In this document: positions 33,416-42,441 of the stretch, one piece after another
Numbering within the stretch: the first letter of the stretch is position 1
Layout: every line of letters starts with the position of its first letter
Origin: Pseudomonadota bacterium
GTDB taxonomy: Bacteria; Pseudomonadota; Gammaproteobacteria; Burkholderiales; Burkholderiaceae_C
NCBI GenBank assembly: GCA_018241265.1
Contig: JAFEEF010000021.1
Coordinates: 1,909 to 65,908, forward strand
Length of the DNA stretch: 64,000 bases
Direction of reading: 5' to 3'
Translations under genes and position numbers: made by a program
Notes under the pieces: model-generated
The model's input: the letters and a program-made list of their open reading frames with translations, nothing else
What the model was told of the DNA's origin: nothing
The model's database searches: none

Positions 33416-35152
33416 ATGAGACGACTTCTCTTCGATACGACGGCTTTGGTTCCGGCAGCGTTGTTGTCGGCTTGTCTGGTGATAGCCATGCCGACCCGGG
33501 CGGCGGATGCGGCGTCGGTGATCGGCCCGGATGGCCATCCCGTCGATGCCCATACGGCCGTGCGCCCAGATCCCCCTGGTGCGCTCGGCCCAACGTCGGT
33601 GCATCCGAATGCGGCCGCGGGTCTGGCGATGCCCTATGCCGCCGCGCGGATCGACGTGACGGGCTTTCACTACGACGCGCTCCGTACGGGATGGAATCCG
33701 AACGAGAAGGTGCTCAACGTCGCGAATGTTGGCTCCGGAAAGTTCGGTCTCCTGACGACGCTGAACGTCGACGGGAATGTCTACGCGCAACCGCTGCTCG
33801 TGTCTCGCTTTCCGATCGGCAACGGTGTCGCCGATGAGGCCGCTACGCTACACGACGTGCTGGTGATCGCGACGGGCCACAACACGGTCTATGCGTTCGA
33901 TGCGCAGAACTATGCGCTGCTATGGCAGCGCAACCTCGGACCTTCCCAGTCGCCGAGCGATGTCGGATGCAGCGACGTCGTGCCCGAATACGGCATCACG
34001 AGCACGCCCGTTATCGTGCGCGAGTCCACCGCGCATGCTTCGATCTATCTGGTCGCTGAGACCGAGCCGACGAAGAACGATTTCCACACTACGCTGCATC
34101 GATTGAGCTTGGCCGACGGCAGCGATGTCGTGACACCGGTCGACATCAATCCGCAAGCCACGTTGACGGACGGCACGACCATCAGCTTCGACGCGAAAAA
34201 TCAATGGAGCCGGGCAGCGCTGGCCTGGGGCACCAAGTCGGTTTACGTGACGATCACCTCGCACTGCGACAACAACGCAGGGAATATCAGCGGCTGGGTG
34301 CTGCGCTACACCCCGGCGCTGCAACAGGCTGCCGCCTTCAACACGATCGATGATCAGGCTGCCTACAAGCTCGCGAGCGTGTGGGGTTCGGGCTTTGGCC
34401 CAGCGCTGGATTCCAGCGGGCGCGTCTATACCGTGACCGGCAACGGTGACTTCGATGGCGACCAGGGTGGTCGAAACTATGGGCAAAGCGTACTGGCCCT
34501 GGCGCCCGGCTTGGCACGCGTGACGACCAGCTTCACCCCAGGAGCGTATGGGGCCTTGAACAGCGAGGACAGCGATTTCGGCTCGGGCGGAGTCATGCTG
34601 TTACCGACGCTCGGCAGCGCCCCGCCGCTGGCCGTTGCGATCGGTAAGGACGCCGTCCTCTATCTCCTCAATCAGAAAAGTCTTGGTGGGTACAGCCTGA
34701 ACGACAGCGGCGCGTTGCAGGCGTTGCGGTTGGCCCCTGGCGGCAAGGGTGTATGGGGCGGTCCGGCCTATTACGGTTCGCCTACCGGGCCGCTGGTCTA
34801 CGTTCAGACGACCAACGCAGTGCTGCAGTCGTTCGCGCTGTCGGCCACGGCGAATCCCACTCTCGCGCTGGCTGCCTCCGGTACGAGCGTCGGCGGATGG
34901 GGCGGGTCGATGCCGATCGTATCCTCGAATGCGTCTACCCCGGGGACCGGTATCGTGTGGTTGGTCAAGCGCATGCAGAGCCCGCAAATCGAAGCCTATG
35001 ACGCGAGCAATCTGGGTGCGCCGCTGTACCAGGCAATTGCGGGTTCCTGGTCGAGCACGCGGAACAACGCCTATCTGACGGCGATGGAAGCCAATGGTCG
35101 GGTCTACGTGGGAACGTATAAGACCGTCACGGTGTTCGGGCTGACCCCTTGA
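33416..35152 (+). CDS. Secreted PQQ-like beta-propeller protein of unknown function
   Basis: 578 residues. AGGAG precedes the ATG at 33416; the open frame runs upstream but with chance sequence. The signal peptide LVPAALLSACLVIAMPTRA is followed by propeller blades with PQQ-repeat-like strands: LNVDGNVYAQPLLVS, TVYAFDAQNYALLWQRNLG and EYGITSTPVIV. The vicinal cysteines and catalytic Asp region of quinoprotein dehydrogenases are absent, so it is probably not an enzyme of that type. Codon use is less G/C-biased than in neighbouring genes, hinting at different ancestry. It stands alone between the TetR gene and a convergent GST. Confidence 0.8.
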   Translation: MRRLLFDTTALVPAALLSACLVIAMPTRAADAASVIGPDGHPVDAHTAVRPDPPGALGPTSVHPNAAAGLAMPYAAARIDVTGFHYDALRTGWNPNEKVLNVANVGSGKFGLLTTLNVDGNVYAQPLLVSRFPIGNGVADEAATLHDVLVIATGHNTVYAFDAQNYALLWQRNLGPSQSPSDVGCSDVVPEYGITSTPVIVRESTAHASIYLVAETEPTKNDFHTTLHRLSLADGSDVVTPVDINPQATLTDGTTISFDAKNQWSRAALAWGTKSVYVTITSHCDNNAGNISGWVLRYTPALQQAAAFNTIDDQAAYKLASVWGSGFGPALDSSGRVYTVTGNGDFDGDQGGRNYGQSVLALAPGLARVTTSFTPGAYGALNSEDSDFGSGGVMLLPTLGSAPPLAVAIGKDAVLYLLNQKSLGGYSLNDSGALQALRLAPGGKGVWGGPAYYGSPTGPLVYVQTTNAVLQSFALSATANPTLALAASGTSVGGWGGSMPIVSSNASTPGTGIVWLVKRMQSPQIEAYDASNLGAPLYQAIAGSWSSTRNNAYLTAMEANGRVYVGTYKTVTVFGLTP

Positions 35153-35161
35153 CAGCCGCGC

Positions 35162-35193
35162 GCGCGTCGCCTACGCATGGCGGGGCGACGCGC
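35162..35193. terminator. Hairpin between convergent genes
   Basis: GCGCGTCGCC (35162-35171) pairs perfectly with GGCGACGCGC (35184-35193), loop of 12, in the 61 bases between the convergent propeller and GST genes. There is no U-run, so it may act as a bidirectional RNA 3'-end stabiliser more than as a canonical intrinsic terminator. Confidence 0.5.
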
Positions 35194-35213
35194 CGGCACG
35201 GGCGCCGGCAAGT

Positions 35214-35855
35214 TCACCATTTCGGCGCGATCCGGTTCCCTGGCAACACGTCGTACGGATCCACCCAGCCCTCCATCGCACGGATCCGTCCGCGCCAGGC
35301 GTCGATGTTCGGATAGCGCCCGGCGATCTCGTAGCCGCTCTCGTCGAGCGGAAAGTAGAGATAGCCGCAGAGCGAGAAGTCGGCGACGGTCGGTGCGTCG
35401 CCGACCATGTAGCGGCGGCCGGCGAGGTGCTTGTCGACGATCGCGAACGCGCCGTCGATGCGGCCGCGCAGGAAGGCCATCACGGCCGGATCGGGCGCGG
35501 TCGGGCCGAACGCCTTCATGAAGCGATAGGTCGCGAAGAAGCTCGTGAACTTGTGGTTGTCGAAGAACAGCCAGCGCAGCACCTCGCGGCGCGCATCGGC
35601 GTCGGCGCCGCCGAACCGGCCGTGCTTCTCAGCCAGGTAGGTCAGGATCACGCCCGATTGCGTGAGGCGCCGTTCGCCGTCGTCGAGCACCGGCGCCTCG
35701 CCCATCTCGTTGGTCTGCTCGCGCCAGCCGGCCGCGCGGGTCGCGCCGCTCATGTAGTCGACGAACACGGTCTCGAACGGCTGCTCGAGCAGGCGCAAGG
35801 TCAGCGCGACCTTGTAGGTGTTGCCGGACTGGCAGAAGCCATGCAGTCGGTACAT
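35214..35855 (-). CDS. Glutathione S-transferase family protein
   Basis: 213 residues. The thioredoxin-like N-terminal domain has MYRLHGFCQSGNTYKVALTL with a candidate catalytic Ser/Cys, EAPVLDDG with the cis-Pro glutathione contact and LTQSGVILTYLAE. The C-terminal helical domain has YMVGDAPTVADFSLCGYLYF, the conserved N-capping/hydrophobic-staple region. It is a cytosolic detoxification enzyme of unknown substrate. The hydrolase gene upstream on the same strand ends 25 bases before its start, so weak co-transcription is possible. Confidence 0.88.
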   Translation of the reverse strand: MYRLHGFCQSGNTYKVALTLRLLEQPFETVFVDYMSGATRAAGWREQTNEMGEAPVLDDGERRLTQSGVILTYLAEKHGRFGGADADARREVLRWLFFDNHKFTSFFATYRFMKAFGPTAPDPAVMAFLRGRIDGAFAIVDKHLAGRRYMVGDAPTVADFSLCGYLYFPLDESGYEIAGRYPNIDAWRGRIRAMEGWVDPYDVLPGNRIAPKW

Positions 35856-35880
35856 CGCCGGTGGTCTCCGTGTGCCTCGT

Positions 35881-37266
35881 TCAATACGTCAGCTCGATCA
35901 GCGTCAACTCGTCGTGGGCCGCCGGCCAGGTGCGCGCGACGATGCGTTCGCCGTTGAATTCGGCCACGACCGGGCGGTCGACGGCATCGAGCCGCAGCTT
36001 CGCGGTCGAGACGCCCGGCACGCCGGTTGGAATGCCGGGCGGCGGACTCTGATCGGCCAGCTTGATGCGATCGCGCGGCACGCCGAAGTAGCCGCGTGGC
36101 CTGGACAGCACGACGACGGCCTGGGGCTCGCGGTCGGTCGTGGCGAACCGTTCGGCGCGCAGGTGGACGACGTTCGACGACCGGGGGAAGGCCGACCGGT
36201 AGAAGTGGGTGGTCGCATAGCCCGGTGCGGCGATCACGAATTCGTAGGTCGCGTTCGGGTCGGCGTCGAACGGCCCCCACAGGCCGTCGGCGCCTATCGT
36301 CTTGTCGAGCAGTGCCGGCCCGCGCCGCGCGCCGCTGGCAGGGTCGACGGCATAGAGCGCGAAGTGGGCGCCTTGCAGCGGCAGGTTGCTCGGCGCTGCG
36401 CCGTCGCGGTTGTCGACACCGTAGCCGGACACCTTGCCGTTCAGCACCACGTGCGCCTCGGGCGTGACGCCGGTCGTCGACGGCGCATGCCCCGTGATGA
36501 AGCGGTAGCTCGCGGCAAAGGCCTGCGGGCTGAACGCGGTCTCGCGATGATCGATGCCGGGAATGACGATGTTCTCCGCGCCCCGCAGCGCCGGGCCCTC
36601 CGCGGTGACGTGGGTCGGCGTGCCCTTGGCGCCTATCCAGACGCCGTCGGGCTGCGCGTATTTGTCGTAGCCGTCGGAACGTATCGTCATCCACTGCACG
36701 CCGGGCGTGACCTCGTTGCCGGCGGCATCCTGGGGCATGTTCAAGGCCGTCAGGAACGCCCCGGCGCCGTTGAACTCGTTGCCGGGGGCGCGACCCGGGT
36801 CGGCCCATACGCCGTGGTTGGGCGTGCCGCAGAGGATGGCCCGCGATACCTTGGCAGCACCGCCGCCGTGCGCGATGTAGTCGCGCACCGCGTTGCCGCC
36901 GCGCGAGTTCGCGATCAGCACGACGCGGCGCGTGCCGGTCGCGGCCAGCGCGCGATCGACCACCGCCGCGAGCGCCTGCGCGTTCTCGGCCGACGAACTG
37001 CGGCCGGCTTGCGGCACGGCGTCGTCGTCGCGCGCGAGCGGGTAGGGCGCATCGACCGCGAACAGCCGATCGCGAGGCCAACCGTTCGATTCGAAGCGCC
37101 ATATCGTCGTGGTCCACAGCGCGGCGGTGTCGCCGTTGCCGTGCATGAAGACGATGGCAGGATGGTCGTCGGCGGACGGCATGCCGGCACAACCTGCCAG
37201 AGCGGCCGCGATCGACGCGGCGAGCGCCAGCCAGAGGCGGCGAGTCGAAGCCAGCATGGCATTCAT
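35881..37266 (-). CDS. Alpha/beta-hydrolase lipoprotein (esterase/lipase-like)
   Basis: 461 residues. A lipobox follows a hydrophobic signal (AASIAAALAGCAG). The hydrolase domain shows the oxyanion strand IVFMHGNGDTAALW and a nucleophile elbow ANSRGGNAVRDYI, a variant of GxSxG in which the first Gly is Ala. A conserved PNHGVW segment follows. Beyond about residue 300 is a beta-rich C-terminal domain (AHVVLNGKVSGYGV; TYEFVIAAPGYATTHFYRS) resembling a carboxypeptidase-regulatory-like module. It should be an outer-membrane-anchored esterase. The ATG at 37266 has AGGAG upstream and overlaps the P1 peptidase stop by ATGA. Confidence 0.8.
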   Translation of the reverse strand: MNAMLASTRRLWLALAASIAAALAGCAGMPSADDHPAIVFMHGNGDTAALWTTTIWRFESNGWPRDRLFAVDAPYPLARDDDAVPQAGRSSSAENAQALAAVVDRALAATGTRRVVLIANSRGGNAVRDYIAHGGGAAKVSRAILCGTPNHGVWADPGRAPGNEFNGAGAFLTALNMPQDAAGNEVTPGVQWMTIRSDGYDKYAQPDGVWIGAKGTPTHVTAEGPALRGAENIVIPGIDHRETAFSPQAFAASYRFITGHAPSTTGVTPEAHVVLNGKVSGYGVDNRDGAAPSNLPLQGAHFALYAVDPASGARRGPALLDKTIGADGLWGPFDADPNATYEFVIAAPGYATTHFYRSAFPRSSNVVHLRAERFATTDREPQAVVVLSRPRGYFGVPRDRIKLADQSPPPGIPTGVPGVSTAKLRLDAVDRPVVAEFNGERIVARTWPAAHDELTLIELTY

Positions 37267-38270
37267 CGCGAGGACTCCTGCAAGAGCGGATCGGTCAGGT
37301 CGCGCGCGGCCGGCAGGTCGGGCAAGCCCGGCCGGTGCAGGCCGGTGGCGGCGCGCACCGCGCGCACGATGGCCTCGGCCATCAGGTCCGCACCGAGCGC
37401 GCCCAGCCATGCGAGCGGCACGTGCCGGCCGGCCGCGCCGGTCGCGAGGCCGAAGACCGTGTCGCCGTCGCCCGGCGTGTGCACCGGCCGGATCGCACGG
37501 GCCAAGCCGTCGTGGGCCATCTGCGCGAACTTGTTCGCCTCGGCCTTGGTCAGCAGCGCGTCCGTCGCGACCACGCCGAGCGTCGTCGCGCCGCCGGCCG
37601 CGGGCGGACCGGGCAATTCGCCGCGGCGCAGCCGCTCCATCGTGTCGGCGAGGCCCGTGCCGTCGGCGTTGCGGGCGCCGGCGACGAGCCGGCCGGTCGC
37701 GGGATCGACGATGTCGCCCATCGCGTTGACGGCCGCCATCGCCGCGACCGTGACGCCGCCGACCTGCAACGCTGCGTGGCCGATGCCGCCACGCATCGCG
37801 CGCCCGATGCCATGGAGCTTGCCGACGCTGGCACCCGCGCCGGCACCGACATTGCCTTCGGCGACGGGACCTTGGCCTGCCGCGACGCAGGCGGCATAGC
37901 CGGCGTCGGCATCCGGCCGGATGCGCGGATCGCCGACCCAGAGGTCGAACAGGATGGCCGCCGGCACGATGGGCACGCGGGCCGGTCCGACCTGTACGCC
38001 GATGCCGCGCTCGTCGAGCCAGCGCATCACCCCGCCGGCCGCATCGAGCCCGAACGCGCTGCCGCCCGACAGCAGCACGGCATGGACTTTCTCGACGCTG
38101 TTCAGCGGCGACAGCAGATCGGTCTCGCGCGTGCCGGGGGCGGCACCGCGCACGTCGACCCCGCCAACCGCACCGTCCGGTGCGAGCACGACGGTGCAGC
38201 CGGTGGGCCGCCGCGGGTCGGTGTAATGGCCTACCAGGAGGCCGGACACTGCGGTCAGTCCGGCCGTCAT
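37263..38270 (-). CDS. P1-family (DmpA-like) aminopeptidase/amidase
   Basis: 335 residues. It has the S58/DmpA features: GLLVGHYTDPRRPTGCTVVL at the N-terminus, LLSGGSAFGLDAAGGVMRWL, and the autocleavage/nucleophile region GGATTLGVVATDALLTKAEA where a chain break before Thr or Ser yields the Ntn-type nucleophile. Members cleave N-terminal residues from peptides or hydrolyse amides/esters, and are cytoplasmic. Coupled by ATGA to the lipoprotein esterase gene; a small membrane-protein gene ends upstream without overlap. Confidence 0.88.
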   Translation of the reverse strand: MTAGLTAVSGLLVGHYTDPRRPTGCTVVLAPDGAVGGVDVRGAAPGTRETDLLSPLNSVEKVHAVLLSGGSAFGLDAAGGVMRWLDERGIGVQVGPARVPIVPAAILFDLWVGDPRIRPDADAGYAACVAAGQGPVAEGNVGAGAGASVGKLHGIGRAMRGGIGHAALQVGGVTVAAMAAVNAMGDIVDPATGRLVAGARNADGTGLADTMERLRRGELPGPPAAGGATTLGVVATDALLTKAEANKFAQMAHDGLARAIRPVHTPGDGDTVFGLATGAAGRHVPLAWLGALGADLMAEAIVRAVRAATGLHRPGLPDLPAARDLTDPLLQESSR

Positions 38271-38291
38271 GAAGAAGCAGACGTCAGGACG

Positions 38292-38612
38292 TCAGCCGGC
38301 GCGCGCCTGCGAGCGCTCGCTCTGGCCCGCGCCGAACAGGATCAGCCCGACGATCGACGCGATCGGGAAGGTCAGCAGCGCGAGGATCACCCAGCCGACC
38401 GCGCGCCGCCCGAGCTTGCGTGCCGCGATGGCGAGGTAGACGAAGTGCAGCACGAAACTGACCGCGATCACGAGGCCGAAGAAGATCGCACGCAGCGGGG
38501 ATGCCGTCGTGTCGTCGACCCATGGCGGAATGAACGCCAGCACGCCGCCGGCAAATGCAAACAGTGCCACGGCGGCCGATGTGGCGGCGTTGGCGGCTTC
38601 ACGATTCACCAT
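38292..38612 (-). CDS. Small three-helix membrane protein, unknown function
   Basis: 106 residues with about three hydrophobic segments: TSAAVALFAFAGGVLAFI, AIFFGLVIAVSFVLHFVYLA and WVILALLTFPIASIVGLILF. The last segment and the basic AARKLGRRAVGW before it resemble the PLDc_N/'cardiolipin synthase N-terminal' type of membrane anchor. AGGAG precedes the ATG at 38612. The C-terminus is short, polar and cytoplasmic or periplasmic. No enzymatic motif. Confidence 0.7.
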   Translation of the reverse strand: MVNREAANAATSAAVALFAFAGGVLAFIPPWVDDTTASPLRAIFFGLVIAVSFVLHFVYLAIAARKLGRRAVGWVILALLTFPIASIVGLILFGAGQSERSQARAG

Positions 38613-38690
38613 GTTGTGAGGCTCCTGCAATCCTCGACGATGCGAATCATGATACGCGCCGCGACTCGCTTCGCGGTCAGGCTGGAAAGC

Positions 38691-38751
38691 CCCTGAGCCC
38701 GGTCGCCTGCGCTGCGCAGTTTCATGGGCGACTTCGCCACGGGACTCAGGC
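38691..38751 (-). repeat. Dispersed hairpin repeat, copy 2 (overlaps acyl-CoA dehydrogenase stop)
   Basis: The counterpart of 3421-3478. The 27-base core at 38704-38730 differs at two positions from copy 1, and the flanking arms CCCTGAG (38691-38697) and CTCAGG (38745-38750) form the same outer stem. Again the TGA of the upstream gene lies in the first arm. Sharing of position relative to a stop codon in two unrelated genes is notable. Confidence 0.6.
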
Positions 38752-39885
38752 AAACACGCCGGCGGTGTCCTGCATGCCGGCCGAGACCACGCCGAGCTGA
38801 TGCAGCGTGTCGCCGTAGCTCATCTCGATCACCGTCAAGCGCTTGAAGTAGTGGCCGGCGATGTACTCGTCGGTCACGCCGATGCCGCCGTGCAGCTGGA
38901 TGCACTGCTGGCCGACGAAGCGCATCGACTGGCCGAGCTGCATCTTCGCCTGCGCCAGCGCGCGCTTGCGTGCGGCCGCCGGCTCGCCGAGCTTCAGGCT
39001 CGCGAAGTAGCTCATCGAGCGCCCCAGCTCGAGCTGCATCTTCACGTCGGCGATGCGATGGCGCAGCGCCTGGAAGCTCGAGATCGGCACGCCGAACTGC
39101 TTGCGCGTGTTCATGTACTCGACGGTCGCGGCGACGAGCTTGTCCATCGCGCCGACCGCTTCGGCGCAGACCGCGGCGATGCCGATGTCGATCGCCGCTT
39201 CGAGCGCATCGAAGGCCGCGCCCGGCGCGATCAGCTCGATCGCGGGCGCATCGGCCAGCACGAGGTCGGCCGCGGCGGCACCGTCCTGCGTCGGATAGCC
39301 CTTCACGGTGGCGCCGGCCGCGCCCTTGGCGACGAGGTAGAGGCCGATGCCGGCCGCATCGTCCGTGCCGCCGCTCGCGCGCGCCGGCACGATCCAGGCA
39401 TCGGCCTGCGTGCCGGCGGGCACCGCGATCTTGCGGCCCGACAGCGTCCAGCCGTCGCCGCGCTTCGTTGCCTTCGTCTCGACGTGCGCAAGGCGATAGC
39501 GCGCCGCGCGTTCCTGATGCGCGAGCACGACGACTCGTTCGCCGCCCGCGATGGCCTGCAGCGCCTCGGCTGCCTGCGGCGCCTTGCTCGCCTTCAGCAC
39601 GCTGGTGGCGACCAGCGCGACGGCCGCATACGGCTCGAGCACGATGCCGCGGCCGAGCTCTTCCATCACGACCATCGCATCGATCGCGCCGAAGCCCAGT
39701 CCGCCTTGCGCTTCAGGTACCTGCAGGCCCATCAGGCCGAGGCCCGCGAGCTCCTGCCATGCATCGCGCGAGTAGCCGCCGGCCTTCACGATGGCGCGGC
39801 GCTGCTCGAAGCCGTAGGCCTTGTCGACCCACTTGCGCACCGAGTCGCGCAGCATTTCTTGATCGTCGGTGAAGTCGAAGTCCAT
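38746..39885 (-). CDS. Acyl-CoA dehydrogenase (PimD-like small partner)
   Basis: 379 residues with the FAD-dependent acyl-CoA dehydrogenase fold: an N-terminal helical domain (MDFDFTDDQEMLRDSVRKWV), a middle beta domain that is divergent, and a C-terminal helical domain with YMNTRKQFGVPISSFQALRH and QLHGGIGVTDEYIAGHYFKR. The pairing with a second, longer acyl-CoA dehydrogenase 5 bases upstream recalls the PimC/PimD heteromeric pimeloyl-CoA dehydrogenase. It oxidises acyl-CoA to enoyl-CoA, passing electrons to ETF; the chain length or dicarboxylate preference is unknown. Confidence 0.88.
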   Translation of the reverse strand: MDFDFTDDQEMLRDSVRKWVDKAYGFEQRRAIVKAGGYSRDAWQELAGLGLMGLQVPEAQGGLGFGAIDAMVVMEELGRGIVLEPYAAVALVATSVLKASKAPQAAEALQAIAGGERVVVLAHQERAARYRLAHVETKATKRGDGWTLSGRKIAVPAGTQADAWIVPARASGGTDDAAGIGLYLVAKGAAGATVKGYPTQDGAAAADLVLADAPAIELIAPGAAFDALEAAIDIGIAAVCAEAVGAMDKLVAATVEYMNTRKQFGVPISSFQALRHRIADVKMQLELGRSMSYFASLKLGEPAAARKRALAQAKMQLGQSMRFVGQQCIQLHGGIGVTDEYIAGHYFKRLTVIEMSYGDTLHQLGVVSAGMQDTAGVFA

Positions 39886-39890
39886 GGTGT

Positions 39891-41087
39891 TCAGCTCCCG
39901 AGCACGGTCTGGCCGACGATGTTGCGCTGGACCTCGTTGGATCCGCCGTAGATCGTCGTCTTGCGCATGTTGAAGTAGGTCGTGGCCAGCGGCGCGGCGA
40001 GCGCGCCGCCCGCCAGGTCGCCCTGCCAGCCGGCCTCCATCGCCTCGTGGATGAACGGCACGGCAGCGGGCCCGGCAGCCAGCATCATCAGCTCGGTGTA
40101 GCGCTGCTGGATCTCGCTGCCGCGGATCTTGAGCAGGCCTGCGACGTCGAGCGACTGCTTGCCGCCCTCTTTGCTGGTGGACCTCTCTGCGGACAGCACG
40201 CGCAGCACCATCATCTCGAGGGCGACGACGTCGACCTCGAGCTTCGCGATCTCGTCGCGGAAGCGCATGTCGTCGTAGACGCCTTCGGCCTTCGCGATGC
40301 GCTTCAGCCGCTCGAGCTCGCGCTTGGCGCGGTTCACGTCGGCGATGTTGGTGCGCTCGTGGGCGAGCAGGTGCTTGGCGTAGGTCCAGCCCTTGTTCTC
40401 CTCGCCGATGAGCTGATCGGCCGGCACTTCGACGTTGTCGAAGAACACCTCGTTGACCTCGTGCTCGCCGTCCATCGTGATGATCGGCCGCACCGTGATG
40501 CCGGGGCTCTTCATGTCGATCAGCAGGAACGAGATGCCGGTCTGCGGCTTGCCGTCGTTGCTGGTGCGCACCAGGCAGAAGATCCAGTCGCCGTACTGGC
40601 CGAGCGTGGTCCAGGTCTTCTGGCCGTTGACGAGGTAGTAGTCGCCGCGGCGCTCGGCGCGCGTCTTCAGCGACGCGAGGTCGGAGCCCGAGCCGGGCTC
40701 GCTGTAGCCCTGGCTCCACCACACCTCGCCGCTCATGATGCCGGGCAGGAAGCGCTGCTGCTGCTCGGGCGAGCCGAACGCCATGATCACCGGCGCCACC
40801 ATCACCGGGCCGAACGGCACGACGCGCGGCGCGCCGGCGAGCGCGCACTCTTCCTCGAACAGGTGGCGCTGCACCGCGTTCCAGCCCGGGCCGCCGAACT
40901 GCTGGGGCCAGCCCCAGCCCAGCCAGCCCTTCTTGCCGAGGACCTTGGCCCAGCGCTGCATATCGTCCTTCGACAGGCGCAGCGCGTTGTGGACCTTGTG
41001 GCTGATGTCCTTCGGCAGGTTCTCGGCCACCCAGGCGCGGATCTGCGCGCGGAAGGCGAGCTCTTCGGGGGTGAAGTTCAGGTCCAT
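39891..41087 (-). CDS. Acyl-CoA dehydrogenase (PimC-like large partner)
   Basis: 398 residues. MDLNFTPEELAFRAQIRAWV opens the family fold. FAD/substrate motifs are WWSQGYSEPGSGSDLASLKT and GQKTWTTLGQYGDWIFCLVR, and the C-terminus has TTIYGGSNEVQRNIVGQ, where the dehydrogenase typically contacts flavin. The ATG at 41087 is preferred over longer in-frame starts for family fit. It forms an operon with the shorter dehydrogenase. A 12-bp palindrome in its upstream region suggests control by a TetR-type regulator not in this window. Confidence 0.9.
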   Translation of the reverse strand: MDLNFTPEELAFRAQIRAWVAENLPKDISHKVHNALRLSKDDMQRWAKVLGKKGWLGWGWPQQFGGPGWNAVQRHLFEEECALAGAPRVVPFGPVMVAPVIMAFGSPEQQQRFLPGIMSGEVWWSQGYSEPGSGSDLASLKTRAERRGDYYLVNGQKTWTTLGQYGDWIFCLVRTSNDGKPQTGISFLLIDMKSPGITVRPIITMDGEHEVNEVFFDNVEVPADQLIGEENKGWTYAKHLLAHERTNIADVNRAKRELERLKRIAKAEGVYDDMRFRDEIAKLEVDVVALEMMVLRVLSAERSTSKEGGKQSLDVAGLLKIRGSEIQQRYTELMMLAAGPAAVPFIHEAMEAGWQGDLAGGALAAPLATTYFNMRKTTIYGGSNEVQRNIVGQTVLGS

Positions 41088-41145
41088 CGGGGAGTCTCCG
41101 AAAGGGGCAGGCACGGGCGGCAAGGCCGGTCGCCGGCGCGTTTTA

Positions 41146-41157
41146 GCACGATCGTGC
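41146..41157. promoter_or_regulatory. Palindromic operator between acyl-CoA dehydrogenase and MFS genes
   Basis: GCACGATCGTGC is a perfect palindrome set in an A/T-rich context (TTTTA on one side, CATTTT on the other) within the 124-base divergent intergenic region. Its shape fits TetR-family fatty-acid regulators. It could control both directions; no regulator gene is adjacent. Confidence 0.55.
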
Positions 41158-41211
41158 CATTTTGCCTTGTCCCTGCGGCGACAGGCGGGGCTAGGATCGA
41201 CGGCAACCTTC

Positions 41212-42438
41212 ATGACGAAGACGCCTACCGACTCCTCCGACACCGCACCCGGATACGGCGCGACGATCGCGGCACTCTCGCTCGGGCAGCTCGTCGCATG
41301 GGCGGCGCTGTTCTACACGTTCTCGTCGTTCGCGCTGCCGATGCGCAGCGAGTTCGGCTGGAGCGAGCCGCAGGCGATGAGCGCGTTCACGCTCGGCCTC
41401 GCCATCTATGGCGCGAGCGCCTACGCGGTCGGCGCGGCGATCGACCGCGGGCGCGGCCGCCTCGTGCTGTCGGCCGGTCCGGTCATCGGCGGGCTGGGCC
41501 TCTGGCTCTGGTCGGCGGCCGACGGCCTGGCGATGCTCTACGGTGCCTGGAGCCTGCTCGGCATCGCGATGGCGATGCTGCTCTACGAGCCGGCGTTCAT
41601 GGTGCTGACGAAGCGCTATCCCGAGCGCTTCCGCCGCGCGATCACGACCTTGACGCTGTCCGGCGGCTTCGCCAGCACGCTGTCCTTCTCGGCCTCGGCG
41701 TGGCTGATCGCGAGCATCGGCTGGCGCGACGCGCTGCGCGTCATCGGCGTCGCGCTGATCGCGATCGCGCCGCTGCATGCGTGGGCGTTGCGCGGGCCGA
41801 TGGCCGTGGCGGAACGTTCGCCGCATGCGGCGTTACCAAGCGACGACGACGCGCCCACGCTGCACCGCGCCGTGCGCGGGCCGGCCTTCTGGCTGCTCGC
41901 GCTGGCCTTCGCGTTCAACGCCTTCGCCGCGTCGGCGTTGTGGGCGCACGTGATGTCGGCCCTCGCCGCCAAGGGGCTGGGACGCACCGAATCGCTCGCG
42001 ATCGCGGTCTGGTTCGGGCCGGCGCAGGTTGCCGGGCGGCTCGCCTATCTGGCCGGCGGGCGCTGGCTCGCGCCGCGCGCGCTCGCGATGGCGGTGCTCG
42101 GCTGCCTGCCGCTGTCGCTCGCGATCTTCGCGGTCGGCCGCGAGACGGCGGTGCTGCTCGCATTCGCCGTGCTGTTCGGCCTCGCGAACGGCCTCGTCGC
42201 GATCGTGCGCGGCGGCCTCTTGCCCGACTACTTCGGTCGCGCTCATCTCGGTCGCATCAGCGGTGCGATGACCGGCATCGCGCTGTTCGCGCGCGCCGGC
42301 GCGCCGCTGGCGGCGGCGACCCTGCTGGTCGCCTTCGACGGCAGCTATCGGGCCATGTTGCTGGCATTGGCCGGCATCGGCGCACTGGCGGTGCTGGCCT
42401 ATGCGCTCGCCGGGCGTCCGCCGGCGGCGCGGCGCTGA
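41212..42438 (+). CDS. MFS transporter (oxalate/formate-antiporter-like branch)
   Basis: 408 residues, about 12 membrane segments. It begins YGATIAALSLGQLVAWAALF, then FALPMRSEFGWSEPQAMSAF. This is the usual opening of small MFS proteins of the 'YbfB/OFA-like' type in proteobacteria, which often accompany carboxylate or acyl-CoA metabolism. The second half contains FGLANGLVAIVRGGLLPDYF and YFGRAHLGRISGAMTG. Divergent from the acyl-CoA dehydrogenase pair with a shared palindrome, so it may import their substrate. It ends 3 bases from the convergent protease gene. Confidence 0.83.
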   Translation: MTKTPTDSSDTAPGYGATIAALSLGQLVAWAALFYTFSSFALPMRSEFGWSEPQAMSAFTLGLAIYGASAYAVGAAIDRGRGRLVLSAGPVIGGLGLWLWSAADGLAMLYGAWSLLGIAMAMLLYEPAFMVLTKRYPERFRRAITTLTLSGGFASTLSFSASAWLIASIGWRDALRVIGVALIAIAPLHAWALRGPMAVAERSPHAALPSDDDAPTLHRAVRGPAFWLLALAFAFNAFAASALWAHVMSALAAKGLGRTESLAIAVWFGPAQVAGRLAYLAGGRWLAPRALAMAVLGCLPLSLAIFAVGRETAVLLAFAVLFGLANGLVAIVRGGLLPDYFGRAHLGRISGAMTGIALFARAGAPLAAATLLVAFDGSYRAMLLALAGIGALAVLAYALAGRPPAARR

Positions 42439-42441
42439 CGA

